Positions 34,870-43,700 of a DNA stretch of 64,000 nucleotides are shown piece after piece. The position numbers and the translations under genes are program-made. The stretch is from Alphaproteobacteria bacterium (GTDB lineage Bacteria; Pseudomonadota; Alphaproteobacteria; Caedimonadales; UBA9215), in assembly GCA_009993885.1 (NCBI GenBank), contig JAACSN010000006.1, positions 56,475 through 120,474 on the forward strand. Reading direction: 5' to 3'. Each line of letters begins with the position of its first letter. Position 1 is the first letter of the stretch. Under the pieces are notes generated by a model, which was not told where the DNA came from, searched no databases, and worked only from the letters and a program-made list of their open reading frames with translations.

Positions 34870-36246
34870 TTATTTCATAGAGCTGTTGGATGTTTTGAAA
34901 TTGTCTGAAATATTCCGTGGGCGTGAATTCCATGTTAAAGAAAAGAAGAAAGCGCCGATTAAAGAACAAGCGACAAAAAGAATAAAGACGGCATTCCAAC
35001 CCCAAATATCCACCAATTGCCCTACACCGATACCGGAAATCAGAGCGCCGACAACATAAGCCATAAATCCGGCGAAACCATTGGCAGAGCCGACGACACT
35101 TTTGCAGGTAAAATCGGCCATGGCAATACCCACAAGAACTTGAGGGCCGGCTAAAAGGAAGCCGGCAAACATCAGAGCCAAGGTGTCAAAGTAGGGGTGA
35201 TTTGCCGGAATTTTCCAAAGGGCGATAAAGGCAATGGCTAACAGAAGAAGATATAGCGTACCGACGGGGCCACGGCGACTTTGAAAATATTTATCGGACA
35301 TCCAACCGGCTGCAATCCCTCCGATTGCAGCTGCAACATCAAAAATAGCAACCTGTCCGCCTGCCAGAAAGAGGTCTGCCCCTTTAAATTCTTTTAAGAA
35401 GGCAGGTGCCCAAGTCGCAACACCGATACGAGGGATATAAAGAAAAAGGTTTGCAATACTCACATACCAAACAAGTTTGTTTTTAAGAATAATTTCTACA
35501 AAATCTTTTACGGTGAGCTTTTGACCTTCTGTTTTCTTTGCAAGCTTTATATCTTCTTTATAGTCTTCAACAGGGGGAAGTCCGACTTCCTTGGGTGTAT
35601 CTCTTACGCGATTAAAGATAAAAAGGGTGACGACAACGGCAACAAGTGCAGGAATAAAAAAAGCGGATCGCCAGCCGTAATGCATCGCAAGGTAGCCTGC
35701 AAAGAGAGCTGCTGCCGCACCGCCGATTTGGTGGGAACAAGACCAGATAGACCATTTGGTTCCAATTTCTCTAGGGCTAAACCAATGGGTTAAAAGTCTT
35801 GCAATGGGAGGAAATCCCATGGATTGAAACCATGAGTTTGCCGCCCAAAAAAGGACTAAAAATCCCAGACTTGCACCGGTACCCATGAAAAAATTCATGA
35901 CGGCACTCCCCAGAAGCCCTGCGGTCAGAAAGTACCGTGCATTAGATTTATCGCTTAAATAGCCGTTAAGAAGTTTTCCAACGCCATAAACAACGGAAGC
36001 CGCACTAATAATGTAGCCGATTTCCGTATTTGAGAAACCGTATTCTGCACGAATGCCGGGTAAGGCCATGGAAAAATTCAGGCGAATAAGATAAAAGGCC
36101 GCATAACCCAGCATCGTTGTATAGAGAATGCGCAAGCGCCAATAGCTATAACTCTTTCCGGCTGTTGTCGTAAATTTGCAGGGTGCTGTCGTCTCGGGGG
36201 AAAGAGTGGAGGAAATCGTCTCAGTCATGGCTTTTAGAGCATTCAT
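34870..36246 (-). CDS. MFS permease of the organophosphate:phosphate antiporter family (UhpC/GlpT-like)
   Basis: Start set at ATG 36246 (AGGGA 9 nt upstream); 30 extra codons upstream are open but lack a ribosome site. The 458-residue protein has 12 predicted helices. The OPA pattern shows in RLRILYTTMLGYAAFYLIRLNFSMALP and GYIISAASVVYGVGKLLNGYLSD, with SNARYFLTAGLLGSA, SWFQSMGFPPIARLLTHWF and WSIWSCSHQIGGAAAALFAGY. The family exchanges sugar phosphates or glycerol-3-phosphate for phosphate. In an intracellular bacterium it could take host phosphorylated sugars. Copy 1 of the 67-bp direct repeat lies 96 bp upstream of its start. Confidence 0.85.
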   Translation of the reverse strand: MNALKAMTETISSTLSPETTAPCKFTTTAGKSYSYWRLRILYTTMLGYAAFYLIRLNFSMALPGIRAEYGFSNTEIGYIISAASVVYGVGKLLNGYLSDKSNARYFLTAGLLGSAVMNFFMGTGASLGFLVLFWAANSWFQSMGFPPIARLLTHWFSPREIGTKWSIWSCSHQIGGAAAALFAGYLAMHYGWRSAFFIPALVAVVVTLFIFNRVRDTPKEVGLPPVEDYKEDIKLAKKTEGQKLTVKDFVEIILKNKLVWYVSIANLFLYIPRIGVATWAPAFLKEFKGADLFLAGGQVAIFDVAAAIGGIAAGWMSDKYFQSRRGPVGTLYLLLLAIAFIALWKIPANHPYFDTLALMFAGFLLAGPQVLVGIAMADFTCKSVVGSANGFAGFMAYVVGALISGIGVGQLVDIWGWNAVFILFVACSLIGAFFFSLTWNSRPRNISDNFKTSNSSMK

Positions 36247-36341
36247 GTTGCAAAATCCCTTGTTTGATTCTTCGATGCTATCGGAAAAAAGAGTTTGGTT
36301 AAAGCTTCTTTTACACAATTCTAAAGCTCTTTGCAAGAACC

Positions 36342-36408
36342 TCTTGATTTTAGGGGGGATTCTTTGATAAAAAAGGGCGCTTATCTTGACATTCTGTTGC
36401 TTGATAGG
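36342..36408 (+). repeat. 67-bp direct repeat, copy 1
   Basis: Matches 37714-37780 in 65 of 67 positions, same orientation, offset exactly 1372 bp. The two mismatches lie together (CTG versus TTT near 36394). It sits upstream of the permease gene. Together with copy 2 it brackets the ubiquitin-like gene. Confidence 0.95.
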
Positions 36409-36605
36409 TTTGCCGGCGTTTATACTAAAGTTTGAAGAATCTTGTGAAAAAGTTAGTATTGACCTTTCCCCTAGAAAACTCTTTTACAATGACGTGGGGC
36501 GCTGCAAACGAACCTTCCGAGAAGAGTTTGATATAGAGTGGACTTGTCGAAAGCACTAGCTAAGCTATATTTCATATAAATTTTCACAAAAAAATCACCG
36601 CGTTG

Positions 36606-36633
36606 TTGACAATATAAGAAAAAACATTAATGT
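36606..36633 (+). promoter_or_regulatory. Candidate promoter of the ubiquitin-like gene
   Basis: TTGACA (36606-36611), 16-bp spacer, TAATGT (36628-36633), about 85 bp before the ATG. The -35 is consensus, the -10 weak. Confidence 0.4.
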
Positions 36634-36717
36634 TTCATACGTGAGAAAATATTACGAAATTCTATCATTAATTCATATATTTTCCATAAATTAAATTTTT
36701 ACAATAAGGGACTTAAA

Positions 36718-37632
36718 ATGAAAAAACTATTTCTTTCAAGTATGGTGTTAATAAATGTGTGCCAAACGCATGCAAGTTATCAAGAAGATCACGATTTAAG
36801 CACATTTGGCGGGCCGAGCTCAGCCTATCAGACGTATGCTTTTAACGAACATCGCGTTGACGAATCTATAACACAAACATTATTGATTAAAACACTTATA
36901 GGACGCACCATCACAGTTCGCATTAATAGTGAAAGTACTGTATTGAATTTAAAATATGATTTATTAAATGAAGACTCTTTTTTTGAATCCATTGACAACA
37001 TAAATCTAATTTTTGCCGGAAAAAATTTAGAGGACGACAAAAAAATAAGTGATTACAATTTTACAAAAGAAAGTACTGTACATTTGGTACGGCGTTTAAA
37101 CCAATCGCGACATCACCATCAAGAACTAGGCCCCCAATATACTGGCGACTACAAAGAATATGTGCTTGGAAGACAAGCAGAGGCACTAACGCAAATTCAA
37201 GAAGGGGATATATTTAATCAAATGTCTGCCATTGATAAAGCAATTGCAAATTATAAACTCCTTCCTGAACATCGTGTAACTGCCTTAGAAGCCCTTCAAG
37301 AATGGGCCGAAATAGATGCTGACATTTTGTCGGATGATCTTTCTATTGCTCATTTGATGCGTTCCCATATTGAAAAACATAAACCTGTACTGGAAAGTTT
37401 AATGTACGGTGAAGGTGTAGACCTTGAGGCATGTAAGGCAGCCGTTGTATCATCTGTTCTAACAAACTTTTTCCAAATGCGTTTCATCGAAACTAGTGGT
37501 GATAACGATTCTCCGTTTTCGTGGGACACACAAGTTGCCATTCAAAATACATTTTATGACGGGGAAGAGGCCAATTTATTAAGCCGTTATAAAAACTGGC
37601 ATGAGAACAATCCGTCAATTATTGAAGAGTAA
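36718..37632 (+). CDS. Secreted protein with a ubiquitin-like domain
   Basis: 304 residues. A Sec signal peptide (KKLFLSSMVLINVCQTHA, cleavage near 19-20) leads to about 30 variable residues, then residues 54-128 align with ubiquitin: LIKTLIGRTITV against FVKTLTGKTITL, LIFAGKNLED against LIFAGKQLED, SDYNFTKESTVHLV against SDYNIQKESTLHLV. The equivalents of Lys48, Lys63, Ile44, Leu8, His68 and Val70 are kept; there is a 2-residue insertion before the LIFAGK strand. The C-terminal GG is absent (RRLNQS) and the chain runs on into about 175 mostly helical residues I do not recognise. It should therefore act as an uncleaved ubiquitin-like module, perhaps on eukaryotic host machinery. The gene is AT-rich and lies inside a direct-repeat cassette. 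Confidence 0.85.
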   Translation: MKKLFLSSMVLINVCQTHASYQEDHDLSTFGGPSSAYQTYAFNEHRVDESITQTLLIKTLIGRTITVRINSESTVLNLKYDLLNEDSFFESIDNINLIFAGKNLEDDKKISDYNFTKESTVHLVRRLNQSRHHHQELGPQYTGDYKEYVLGRQAEALTQIQEGDIFNQMSAIDKAIANYKLLPEHRVTALEALQEWAEIDADILSDDLSIAHLMRSHIEKHKPVLESLMYGEGVDLEACKAAVVSSVLTNFFQMRFIETSGDNDSPFSWDTQVAIQNTFYDGEEANLLSRYKNWHENNPSIIEE

Positions 37633-37673
37633 AAAGTCTTTATTCGGTAGCCTTCTAAACAATAATGGGTAAT

Positions 37674-37694
37674 CCCCCCGGCTATGCCGGGGGG
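37674..37694. other. Perfect GC-rich hairpin after the ubiquitin-like gene
   Basis: A 9-bp perfect stem (CCCCCCGGC / GCCGGGGGG) with a TAT loop, about 40 bp after the stop codon. No T-run follows on either strand, so it is either a weak terminator or a structural or mobile sequence. Its composition contrasts with the AT-rich surroundings. Confidence 0.7.
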
Positions 37695-37713
37695 CTCCTA
37701 AATTTTGATGTAT

Positions 37714-37780
37714 TCTTGATTTTAGGGGGGATTCTTTGATAAAAAAGGGCGCTTATCTTGACATTTTTTTGCTTGATAGG
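37714..37780 (+). repeat. 67-bp direct repeat, copy 2
   Basis: Second copy of the repeat at 36342-36408, 81 bp downstream of the ubiquitin-like stop and 120 bp from the flgE stop. Confidence 0.95.
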
Positions 37781-37840
37781 CTCGACGGAGGCTTTCATAG
37801 AAAAGTTTACTTTTGCTTTTGCGGTGATTTTATTTATCAA

Positions 37841-37877
37841 AATTCCCCGGTCTTGGGAGAACGGGGAATTGAAAAAA
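37841..37877 (-). terminator. Weak terminator of the fliK-flgD-flgE operon
   Basis: Arms AATTCCCCG and CGGGGAATT (37841-37849, 37862-37870). On the minus strand it follows the flgE stop and is trailed by TTTTG. Confidence 0.5.
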
Positions 37878-37899
37878 AGTCAAAAGGGAAGGGGAAGAG

Positions 37900-39186
37900 T
37901 TAAATTTGCCCCAATTTTTTGAGCATTTCATCTTCCGCTTGAATGGATCTGGTGTTACCGGCAAACAAGTGTTGAAGCTCAATCATACCGGTAAGCTCTT
38001 GGGCAAGGTTAACGGGGTTTCCTTCAAGCTTACCGGCGATAATTCGTGCAAAGCCGGCGTCGTTTGCCTTACCGAGCACGTAGTTACCGGAAGCGCCTGT
38101 TTCCGTAAAGGTGTTTCCGCTTTGAGGTTCAAGCGCGTTTGGGGCGTTAAAGTTTACAACGCCGACTTTGTAGGTTTTTTGCTTATCACTGTTTCTAAAA
38201 ACCGAGAAAACATCTCCTTCAGGGCTAATGAATGTGCCGTCCACTGTGGAAAATCCGCGGCCGTTGTCATCATTCTTGACCGTTAAGGCTTGGTTACCCA
38301 TAATGCGGATAGCATCACTGGCTCCCGCAGCCCCAAAGTTTAAGGTTAGGGCGCTGTTCGCCGCTGCGGTTGTTGCCCAGTTAATGCTGGCCGTCGGGGG
38401 GGTAACTTCGGCGGGGACACCGTTATAGCTTACCAATTTACCGGCCGTATCAAATTGGATGGTCATGTTGGTATAAGCCGCCCCTGCGTTTGCTCCGCTG
38501 GTTTGTAGAAGTCCGCCGACCGCCGCATCCGTGCTGGTCAGGCTAAGATCCCATTCCAAGGCAGTGGCTGTTTTTGTATAGGTTAACAGAACGTTATGCC
38601 CTATTCCAAGAGAGTCAATGACCCGCGTGTTAACGGTATGTGTTGCACCGGTCACAGCGTCGGCCGGTAAGTTCACTTGTACGTTAAGTTGTGTTGTCGG
38701 TGTAAAAGTTCCGCTAACGGACGTTACGTTAACAATTTCAAGGGACTCAATAACACTCGTGTTAACATTTACCGGGATGCTCTCATTATCATCTAACCTC
38801 CAGCCCATAAGAAAATAACCGGCAGAGTTTTTGAGGTTACCTTCCGAATCCGGGGAAAAATCACCGTCACGAGTATAACGAATATTGTTGAAAGGATTTG
38901 TTTTATCGCTTGTCACCACGAAATAACCTTTCGGAGAGTCAAAAGCCAAGTGAGTATCCGCGCTTCCTTCTTTCAAAGGGCCTAGAATGTTATTGTTTTG
39001 TGTTACAACCGCAGAAACCGTGTTCGGGGTATAGGAACCCGCATTTAAACTTCCGGAAACGGTATTGAGAAAGGCAACGTTTTTTGGTTTAACACCGTTG
39101 TTTTTTGATGTAGCAATATTTTCCGATACAACATCGAAGGCTTTTTTAATGGCTGTTAAAGCTGATGAAGCTGTTTGAAAGGGCAT
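37900..39186 (-). CDS. flgE: Flagellar hook protein FlgE
   Basis: 428 residues. Rod/hook N-terminus (TASSALTAIKKAFDVVSENIATSKNNGVKP) and C-terminus (GKLEGNPVNLAQELTGMIELQHLFAGNTRSIQAEDEML) are typical of FlgE/F/G axial proteins. The middle, Thr/Val/Ala-rich and beta-strand-like, is the variable surface domain. FlgE builds the hook joint after export. Last gene of the fliK-flgD-flgE operon. Confidence 0.9.
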   Translation of the reverse strand: MPFQTASSALTAIKKAFDVVSENIATSKNNGVKPKNVAFLNTVSGSLNAGSYTPNTVSAVVTQNNNILGPLKEGSADTHLAFDSPKGYFVVTSDKTNPFNNIRYTRDGDFSPDSEGNLKNSAGYFLMGWRLDDNESIPVNVNTSVIESLEIVNVTSVSGTFTPTTQLNVQVNLPADAVTGATHTVNTRVIDSLGIGHNVLLTYTKTATALEWDLSLTSTDAAVGGLLQTSGANAGAAYTNMTIQFDTAGKLVSYNGVPAEVTPPTASINWATTAAANSALTLNFGAAGASDAIRIMGNQALTVKNDDNGRGFSTVDGTFISPEGDVFSVFRNSDKQKTYKVGVVNFNAPNALEPQSGNTFTETGASGNYVLGKANDAGFARIIAGKLEGNPVNLAQELTGMIELQHLFAGNTRSIQAEDEMLKKLGQI

Positions 39187-39235
39187 GGTTTATCTCCTTA
39201 ATTTATAGTCTTTTTTTCGTTTGATTCGGTTTTCT

Positions 39236-40375
39236 CTAATAGGGTGATTCGTTAAATCCGTTTAAGCTTGTATTGGTTGCAGCTCTAATTATCCGAGTAT
39301 CCAAGAGGTCTTCTTGCGGGCGTCGCGGCAAATCCAAGTTAAAACGTCTCATCGTATCTACAATATCTTCTTGCATAAGCTCGGGTGTGGCATTTTCAGT
39401 CTGATAGCGCTCCAAAAGAGGGGCTCGTGCTCGATCCCAAAGCTCTTGTTGTTGTTGAAGGGCTGTCGGCAGAGGATGTTCTGTTTCAGGTGTTGATTTA
39501 CTTGCAACAGGTGAACGACCCGATAATTTTTTGACGGCATCAAAAGGCATTTCTATGCCGTCTACTTGCACCATCGGATGGTTGCCGGAGCCAATAAAAC
39601 TCGCTTCTAAGGTTCCTGTGACGTACTGGCGCAGTTGGTAGGGTTTATTGGTTGCAGGATCCTTAATAAGACTTTCGTCGGTATCATAAGCGCGTACCTT
39701 AAAGGTGTACTTTCCGACATCTGCCGGAGTCCCGTTGCTTTTTAAGCCGTTCCAATAGACATCATTACGCCCGAGATTAAGGGCAACAATTTGATCTTTC
39801 CCGTCAACCCGAATTGTTTCGCCGTCCTTTAATATCATTTTATGAACATATTGTGCGTTTTCATCAAGAATGGTTACCTCTACTTTTGCGGCGCTTACGG
39901 GAAGGTCAAAACCAAGTTTTACGTCATCTGTGCCTTTATACTTAAAGGTGTCAAACTGTGCTTCAACCTGTTGACCGATTTTTCCGCCGGTACTAAGCGA
40001 CATTCCTTTATTCATGACGCCCAGCATTTTATCGACATCTTCGCGTACCTTAGAAAAGCCCATGGTCATGCCGATGGTGGCGAATTCCGTTGCCACAGCA
40101 CCGGGGTCTTTCGGATTCATAGGGTCTTGGTTTTGAAAACTGGCAACAGTAAGTTTTAGCCAGTCTTCGAATTGCATTTCGGTGATGTCTTGATTTCGAT
40201 CGGCATATTGTTTTGCGTTGGCGGCTACAGCGTCTTTATCAAAAGTAACGGGGAGTTCTCCGTTAGCGCGTTGTTTTTGTTCCACAAGGAATTGATTGCG
40301 TTTTAAAGCATTCATATCTCCCGTATAGTCGCGCATTAGGTCGGCAGTTGCCGTTGCTGCAGTTGATCCGGCCAT
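39236..40375 (-). CDS. flgD: Flagellar hook cap protein FlgD
   Basis: 379 residues, long for the family. The N-terminal signature MQFEDWLKLTVASFQNQDPMNP near residues 62-83 is FlgD, followed by FATIGMTMGFSKVREDVDKM. A FlgD Ig-like/tudor part lies near 125-245 (KVEVTILDENAQYVHKMILK, YTFKVRAYDTDESL), and about 110 C-terminal residues are extra. FlgD caps the growing hook. 49 bp upstream of flgE. Confidence 0.88.
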   Translation of the reverse strand: MAGSTAATATADLMRDYTGDMNALKRNQFLVEQKQRANGELPVTFDKDAVAANAKQYADRNQDITEMQFEDWLKLTVASFQNQDPMNPKDPGAVATEFATIGMTMGFSKVREDVDKMLGVMNKGMSLSTGGKIGQQVEAQFDTFKYKGTDDVKLGFDLPVSAAKVEVTILDENAQYVHKMILKDGETIRVDGKDQIVALNLGRNDVYWNGLKSNGTPADVGKYTFKVRAYDTDESLIKDPATNKPYQLRQYVTGTLEASFIGSGNHPMVQVDGIEMPFDAVKKLSGRSPVASKSTPETEHPLPTALQQQQELWDRARAPLLERYQTENATPELMQEDIVDTMRRFNLDLPRRPQEDLLDTRIIRAATNTSLNGFNESPY

Positions 40376-40452
40376 AGTTTTTATCCTTTTAAAACGCTTT
40401 TCTTTCTAGTGTTAACGATGCAAAATGTGTGCCAAGTTACCCCAAAACCCCT

Positions 40453-42063
40453 TTAAGCAATGGCTTGCCAAGTTCCGCCGTGTCGAGGGATTTGTATTTC
40501 GCTCATACCGAGGGAAATTAAAGGCTCCGCTGTGTTTTTAAGCACGGCATTTCCTTTTCCTTGATCCGCCGTTATGTCAGAAGAATTTTCTTGTTTTTCT
40601 TCAAATTCCTTTTGCTCTTGATCTTTAAAAAGCGAGTAAGACATATTTTCATCATTAATTTCTAAGTCGGATTGTTCAAGAAGTTCCATGAGTTGTTGAG
40701 AGTCTCTTTGTAAAAGGTCTCTCGTTTCCGTGCGTTCGGCTGTAACAACAACAAAGGTTTGTCCTTCTTTATTAATATCGATTTTAATATTTAAGCGTCC
40801 CAAACTATCAGGGCGCAATTGGAGGCTGATTTCTGATTTTCCTTTGGGGGCATTATTTTTAATGGAAAAAGCAACCTGTTCTTGGAGGCTTGCCGTGTAG
40901 GATAGAGCCGCTTGAGAAGAAGGAGCCTGTGTAGAACGCGTAGGCATTATCCTTGCATCAATACTTGCGCTTCCACGATGAAAGGCCTCTTCAGCCTCTT
41001 TCCCCTCAATGCTTTCTAGGGAGCCGCTTTGTAAAGACGTTAATCCTGCTTGAGCGCTTGAAGATCCGGCAGAAGAAGCGGGGGCTTTTGAGGAAGGCGC
41101 TGATAAAAAATGACTGTTGAGAGGTGAGGTTGATTTTTTTCCTTCTTTTGAAACAAGAGAATTAGGGGCATCTTCCGAGGCAAACTCTCCTTCTTCTTCT
41201 TGAGTGGAGTCAGGGCGATCCTCTCTTAAATTGCCGTCAACGTGGGCTTGGGATTGAACGAGAGGCTTATGCGCTTCTTTTTCTACAGCCGTCGGGCTGC
41301 CGTTTGTCAAACTCTCTTGCTTTGCATGAGAGGGGGTTGTTTTTGCCGTGGGGGGTAAAATAGTTTCTTTGATATCTGTGAGAGAGGCAGTTATTTCCGC
41401 ATTTTTTTGTGAGATTGCTTCTTGAGGAGGGGTAATAAGTTCTTGGGCAGATTGATTTAAGGAGTCCGCATTGGCCTCTATGGTTGGGATAGAATCGAGG
41501 GATGCCCCTGAAGGAAGCGTCAAAGCCAACCTAAGGGCAGGAAATTCCCCCTCATCTTTTTGTTCTTGCGATACCTTGCTTTGTTTTAGGGGGCGGTTTT
41601 CTTTTTCTTGAAGAGCCATGGCATAGGATAAGGCTGTCATAGAAACTTCTTCTTCAAGAACGGCCTCGGCATTTTCAAGAGATGTTAAGGCAATGTTTTC
41701 CTTAAGAGCAAGAGCGTCCTTTTGAAGGGGCGGTGTTATTAACGTGTTAAGGATTTGAGAACTTGAGAGCCGGTTGCTCTCTGCTTCAGGAAGAGCTGTT
41801 TCTTTTGTTGTTTCAAGGGTAGTTTTTTCTTTTGAGAATGGGGGAGGGGCTTTAGGCACTGAAGCAAGTTGAAGGGGAAAATCTGAAATTTTTGCACCTT
41901 CCGCCGTCGCGTCCTCAAAAGCCAAAAGAGAATCTTGGAAACCTTTTCCGCTTTCTTGATTGATCTCGGGGTCACCCTCAACTTTCACAACAAGAAGGGG
42001 GGATTGATTTGTTAATGAGGTCATATCTATAGGGAAATCGAAGGGTAAAATCGATGCGGCCAT
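40453..42063 (-). CDS. fliK: Flagellar hook-length control protein FliK
   Basis: 536 residues, Ser/Glu/Ala-rich and low-complexity through the first 390, as in FliK rulers. The C-terminal Flg_hook domain is clear: SEISLQLRPDSLGRLNIKID, TFVVVTAERTETRDLLQRDS and LMELLEQSDLEIND. FliK measures the hook and flips export specificity. First gene of the operon; the sigma-54 element lies 40-60 bp before its ATG. Confidence 0.87.
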   Translation of the reverse strand: MAASILPFDFPIDMTSLTNQSPLLVVKVEGDPEINQESGKGFQDSLLAFEDATAEGAKISDFPLQLASVPKAPPPFSKEKTTLETTKETALPEAESNRLSSSQILNTLITPPLQKDALALKENIALTSLENAEAVLEEEVSMTALSYAMALQEKENRPLKQSKVSQEQKDEGEFPALRLALTLPSGASLDSIPTIEANADSLNQSAQELITPPQEAISQKNAEITASLTDIKETILPPTAKTTPSHAKQESLTNGSPTAVEKEAHKPLVQSQAHVDGNLREDRPDSTQEEEGEFASEDAPNSLVSKEGKKSTSPLNSHFLSAPSSKAPASSAGSSSAQAGLTSLQSGSLESIEGKEAEEAFHRGSASIDARIMPTRSTQAPSSQAALSYTASLQEQVAFSIKNNAPKGKSEISLQLRPDSLGRLNIKIDINKEGQTFVVVTAERTETRDLLQRDSQQLMELLEQSDLEINDENMSYSLFKDQEQKEFEEKQENSSDITADQGKGNAVLKNTAEPLISLGMSEIQIPRHGGTWQAIA

Positions 42064-42103
42064 GATTTGTTTCTTTCCGTTAGTTAGAAGAGTCTCTTTT
42101 GTT

Positions 42104-42121
42104 ATGCAGGTGTCATGCCAA
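42104..42121 (-). promoter_or_regulatory. Sigma-54 promoter of fliK-flgD-flgE
   Basis: On the minus strand TTGGCATGACACCTGCAT gives GG and GC ten bases apart, matching the TGGCAC-N5-TTGCA consensus except for minor changes. It is 41-58 bp upstream of the fliK start and the only such element found ahead of a flagellar operon here. Confidence 0.65.
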
Positions 42122-42242
42122 GTCGATTAAGAGTCTGATTTTTATTAGTAATAAAATAATTTTATTAATGTCTATTGACCTTGTTGAATATGTTTGTCAC
42201 CATTTACTTAGCACTTATTAAAAACAAAAAAGGGAGAATATA

Positions 42243-42527
42243 ATGACACGATCAGAGCTTATTCAAAAACTTGCGGCTATGAATTTAGGATTAACCTCAC
42301 ATCAGGCTGAAAAGAGTGTGAGCACGATTTTGCAAGAAATTTCAAAAGCTCTTTCCTCCGGAAATCGTGTTGAACTTAGGGGGTTCGGTGTTTTTACAAC
42401 GAGAGAGCGTCAGAGTCGTGTCGGACGTAATCCGCGTACGGGCGAGTCCGTTAAAGTTGCGGCGAAAGCGGTTCCTTTCTTTAAAGCCGGCAAGCAACTT
42501 CGGCAGCGTTTGAACCAAGCTTCTTAA
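42243..42527 (+). CDS. ihfB: Integration host factor beta subunit
   Basis: 94 residues. The HU/IHF fold is complete: [38 protein letters not shown] and [24 protein letters not shown]. The MTRSELI start and [10 protein letters not shown] arm favour IHF-beta over HU. IHF bends DNA at sigma-54 promoters and other sites. It is divergent from the fliK operon (180-bp shared region) and followed by a terminator. Confidence 0.92.
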   Translation: MTRSELIQKLAAMNLGLTSHQAEKSVSTILQEISKALSSGNRVELRGFGVFTTRERQSRVGRNPRTGESVKVAAKAVPFFKAGKQLRQRLNQAS

Positions 42528-42554
42528 TAATTTTTTAAGATTTTATTTATTTTT

Positions 42555-42581
42555 AAAAACCGGTTTTTTTTCCGGTTTTTT
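42555..42581 (+). terminator. Terminator after ihfB
   Basis: Arms AAAAACCGG and CCGGTTTTT around a T-rich loop, with T-run. Confidence 0.85.
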
Positions 42582-42665
42582 GCTGGCCAATTCTTTCTAT
42601 ATCTTCTAGGATAAAAAAGTTGTTTTTTTAATTTTAATATTAATGTGTGAAAGGGACAAAGTCCT

Positions 42666-43652
42666 GTGTCCTTTAGAAAATTTTTTTATCTTAAGTGTTT
42701 TCAGATAGGGGGTCTTACAGCACTTTTGATTCTTGGCGGCTGTAGCACGACGGGTTATGGCCCGGGGACGCCGACTGTTCAAAAACATGCTAAGCGTGCG
42801 TACAATAAGCCTTATAAAATCAAAGGAGAGAGCTATCGTCCTCTCCCTCAATACGAATACTCTCAGGTGGGAAAAGCCTCTTATTATGGAGGAAGGGATG
42901 TTTTTCACGGTCGCAAAACGTCCACAGGGGAACGTTTTGATAAAAACGGTATGACGGCTGCGCATAAGACACTCCCTTTGCCTTCTATTGTGCGTGTGAC
43001 CAATTTGAAAAACGGGCGCAGTGTAAAATTGCGTATTAATGATCGAGGCCCTTTTGTAAAGGGGCGCATTATTGATGTTTCTGAAAAAGCTTCAAAGCTC
43101 CTCGGGTTCCACCATGACGGTGTTGTGAACGTTCGGGTTGAGTGTCTGGTTGGCGAAAGCATGATGTTAGCGCAAAATTATAACCCGAATAACTGTAATC
43201 CCTATACGGCACACGGACATCACGGCCACGGGCACACTTTACGTGAAACCTTAGGAAATACCTTGAAACGTGTGGCACGTAACCCACCCTCAGCAAATTT
43301 ATCTAATGAATCTTCTAATAATTCTACCCTAAAAATTGCAAGGCCGCCTGAAAAGCCAAGGCGCTTTCAAACCTATTCAACGACTAATACCAATGCAATT
43401 CCGGGGGTTCTACCAAAGGGAACTTACCTTCAGGTAGGCACTTATAGCTCGCAGCTTAATGCACAGAATTTTGCCAAAAAAGTTGCGACACGTATGAGAG
43501 TTCCTTGTAAAGCCGTCCCTGTTAAAGAGGGGGAAAAGAGCTATCATCGGGTTTTGATGGGGCCTATGAAAAGCAAGCAAGCCACAGAAAAAATGCTGCA
43601 TGAGCTTTATATACGCAATGTAAAGGATGCATTTGTTGTTGTGCAAAACTAA
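42666..43652 (+). CDS. rlpA: RlpA-type septal lytic transglycosylase lipoprotein
   Basis: 328 residues from GTG 42666. A lipobox LILGGC (Cys26) follows the signal helix. The double-psi beta-barrel is at about 60-160 ([21 protein letters not shown] with catalytic Asp/His set, [20 protein letters not shown]), and a C-terminal SPOR domain at about 250-328 ([39 protein letters not shown]). SPOR directs it to denuded septal glycan. A His/Gly segment lies between. It heads rlpA-dacC-tmk. Confidence 0.92.
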   Translation: MSFRKFFYLKCFQIGGLTALLILGGCSTTGYGPGTPTVQKHAKRAYNKPYKIKGESYRPLPQYEYSQVGKASYYGGRDVFHGRKTSTGERFDKNGMTAAHKTLPLPSIVRVTNLKNGRSVKLRINDRGPFVKGRIIDVSEKASKLLGFHHDGVVNVRVECLVGESMMLAQNYNPNNCNPYTAHGHHGHGHTLRETLGNTLKRVARNPPSANLSNESSNNSTLKIARPPEKPRRFQTYSTTNTNAIPGVLPKGTYLQVGTYSSQLNAQNFAKKVATRMRVPCKAVPVKEGEKSYHRVLMGPMKSKQATEKMLHELYIRNVKDAFVVVQN

Positions 43653-43700
43653 TGTATAATCGTAGAAAATTCTCCGAACCGAATAGGATGCAAAAAACAC

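Larger units (their letters stand above)
36247..36717. other. Intergenic region between the OPA permease and the ubiquitin-like gene
   Basis: About 470 bp between divergent genes. It holds copy 1 of the 67-bp repeat (36342-36408) and a promoter candidate for the ubiquitin-like gene (36606-36633). The first 95 bp belong to the permease leader. I find no ORF worth calling. Confidence 0.6.

Noticed and set aside
36386..36425. Promoter inside the 67-bp repeat (TTGACA)
   Set aside because: No -10 box lies at 16-18 bp from it in either copy.
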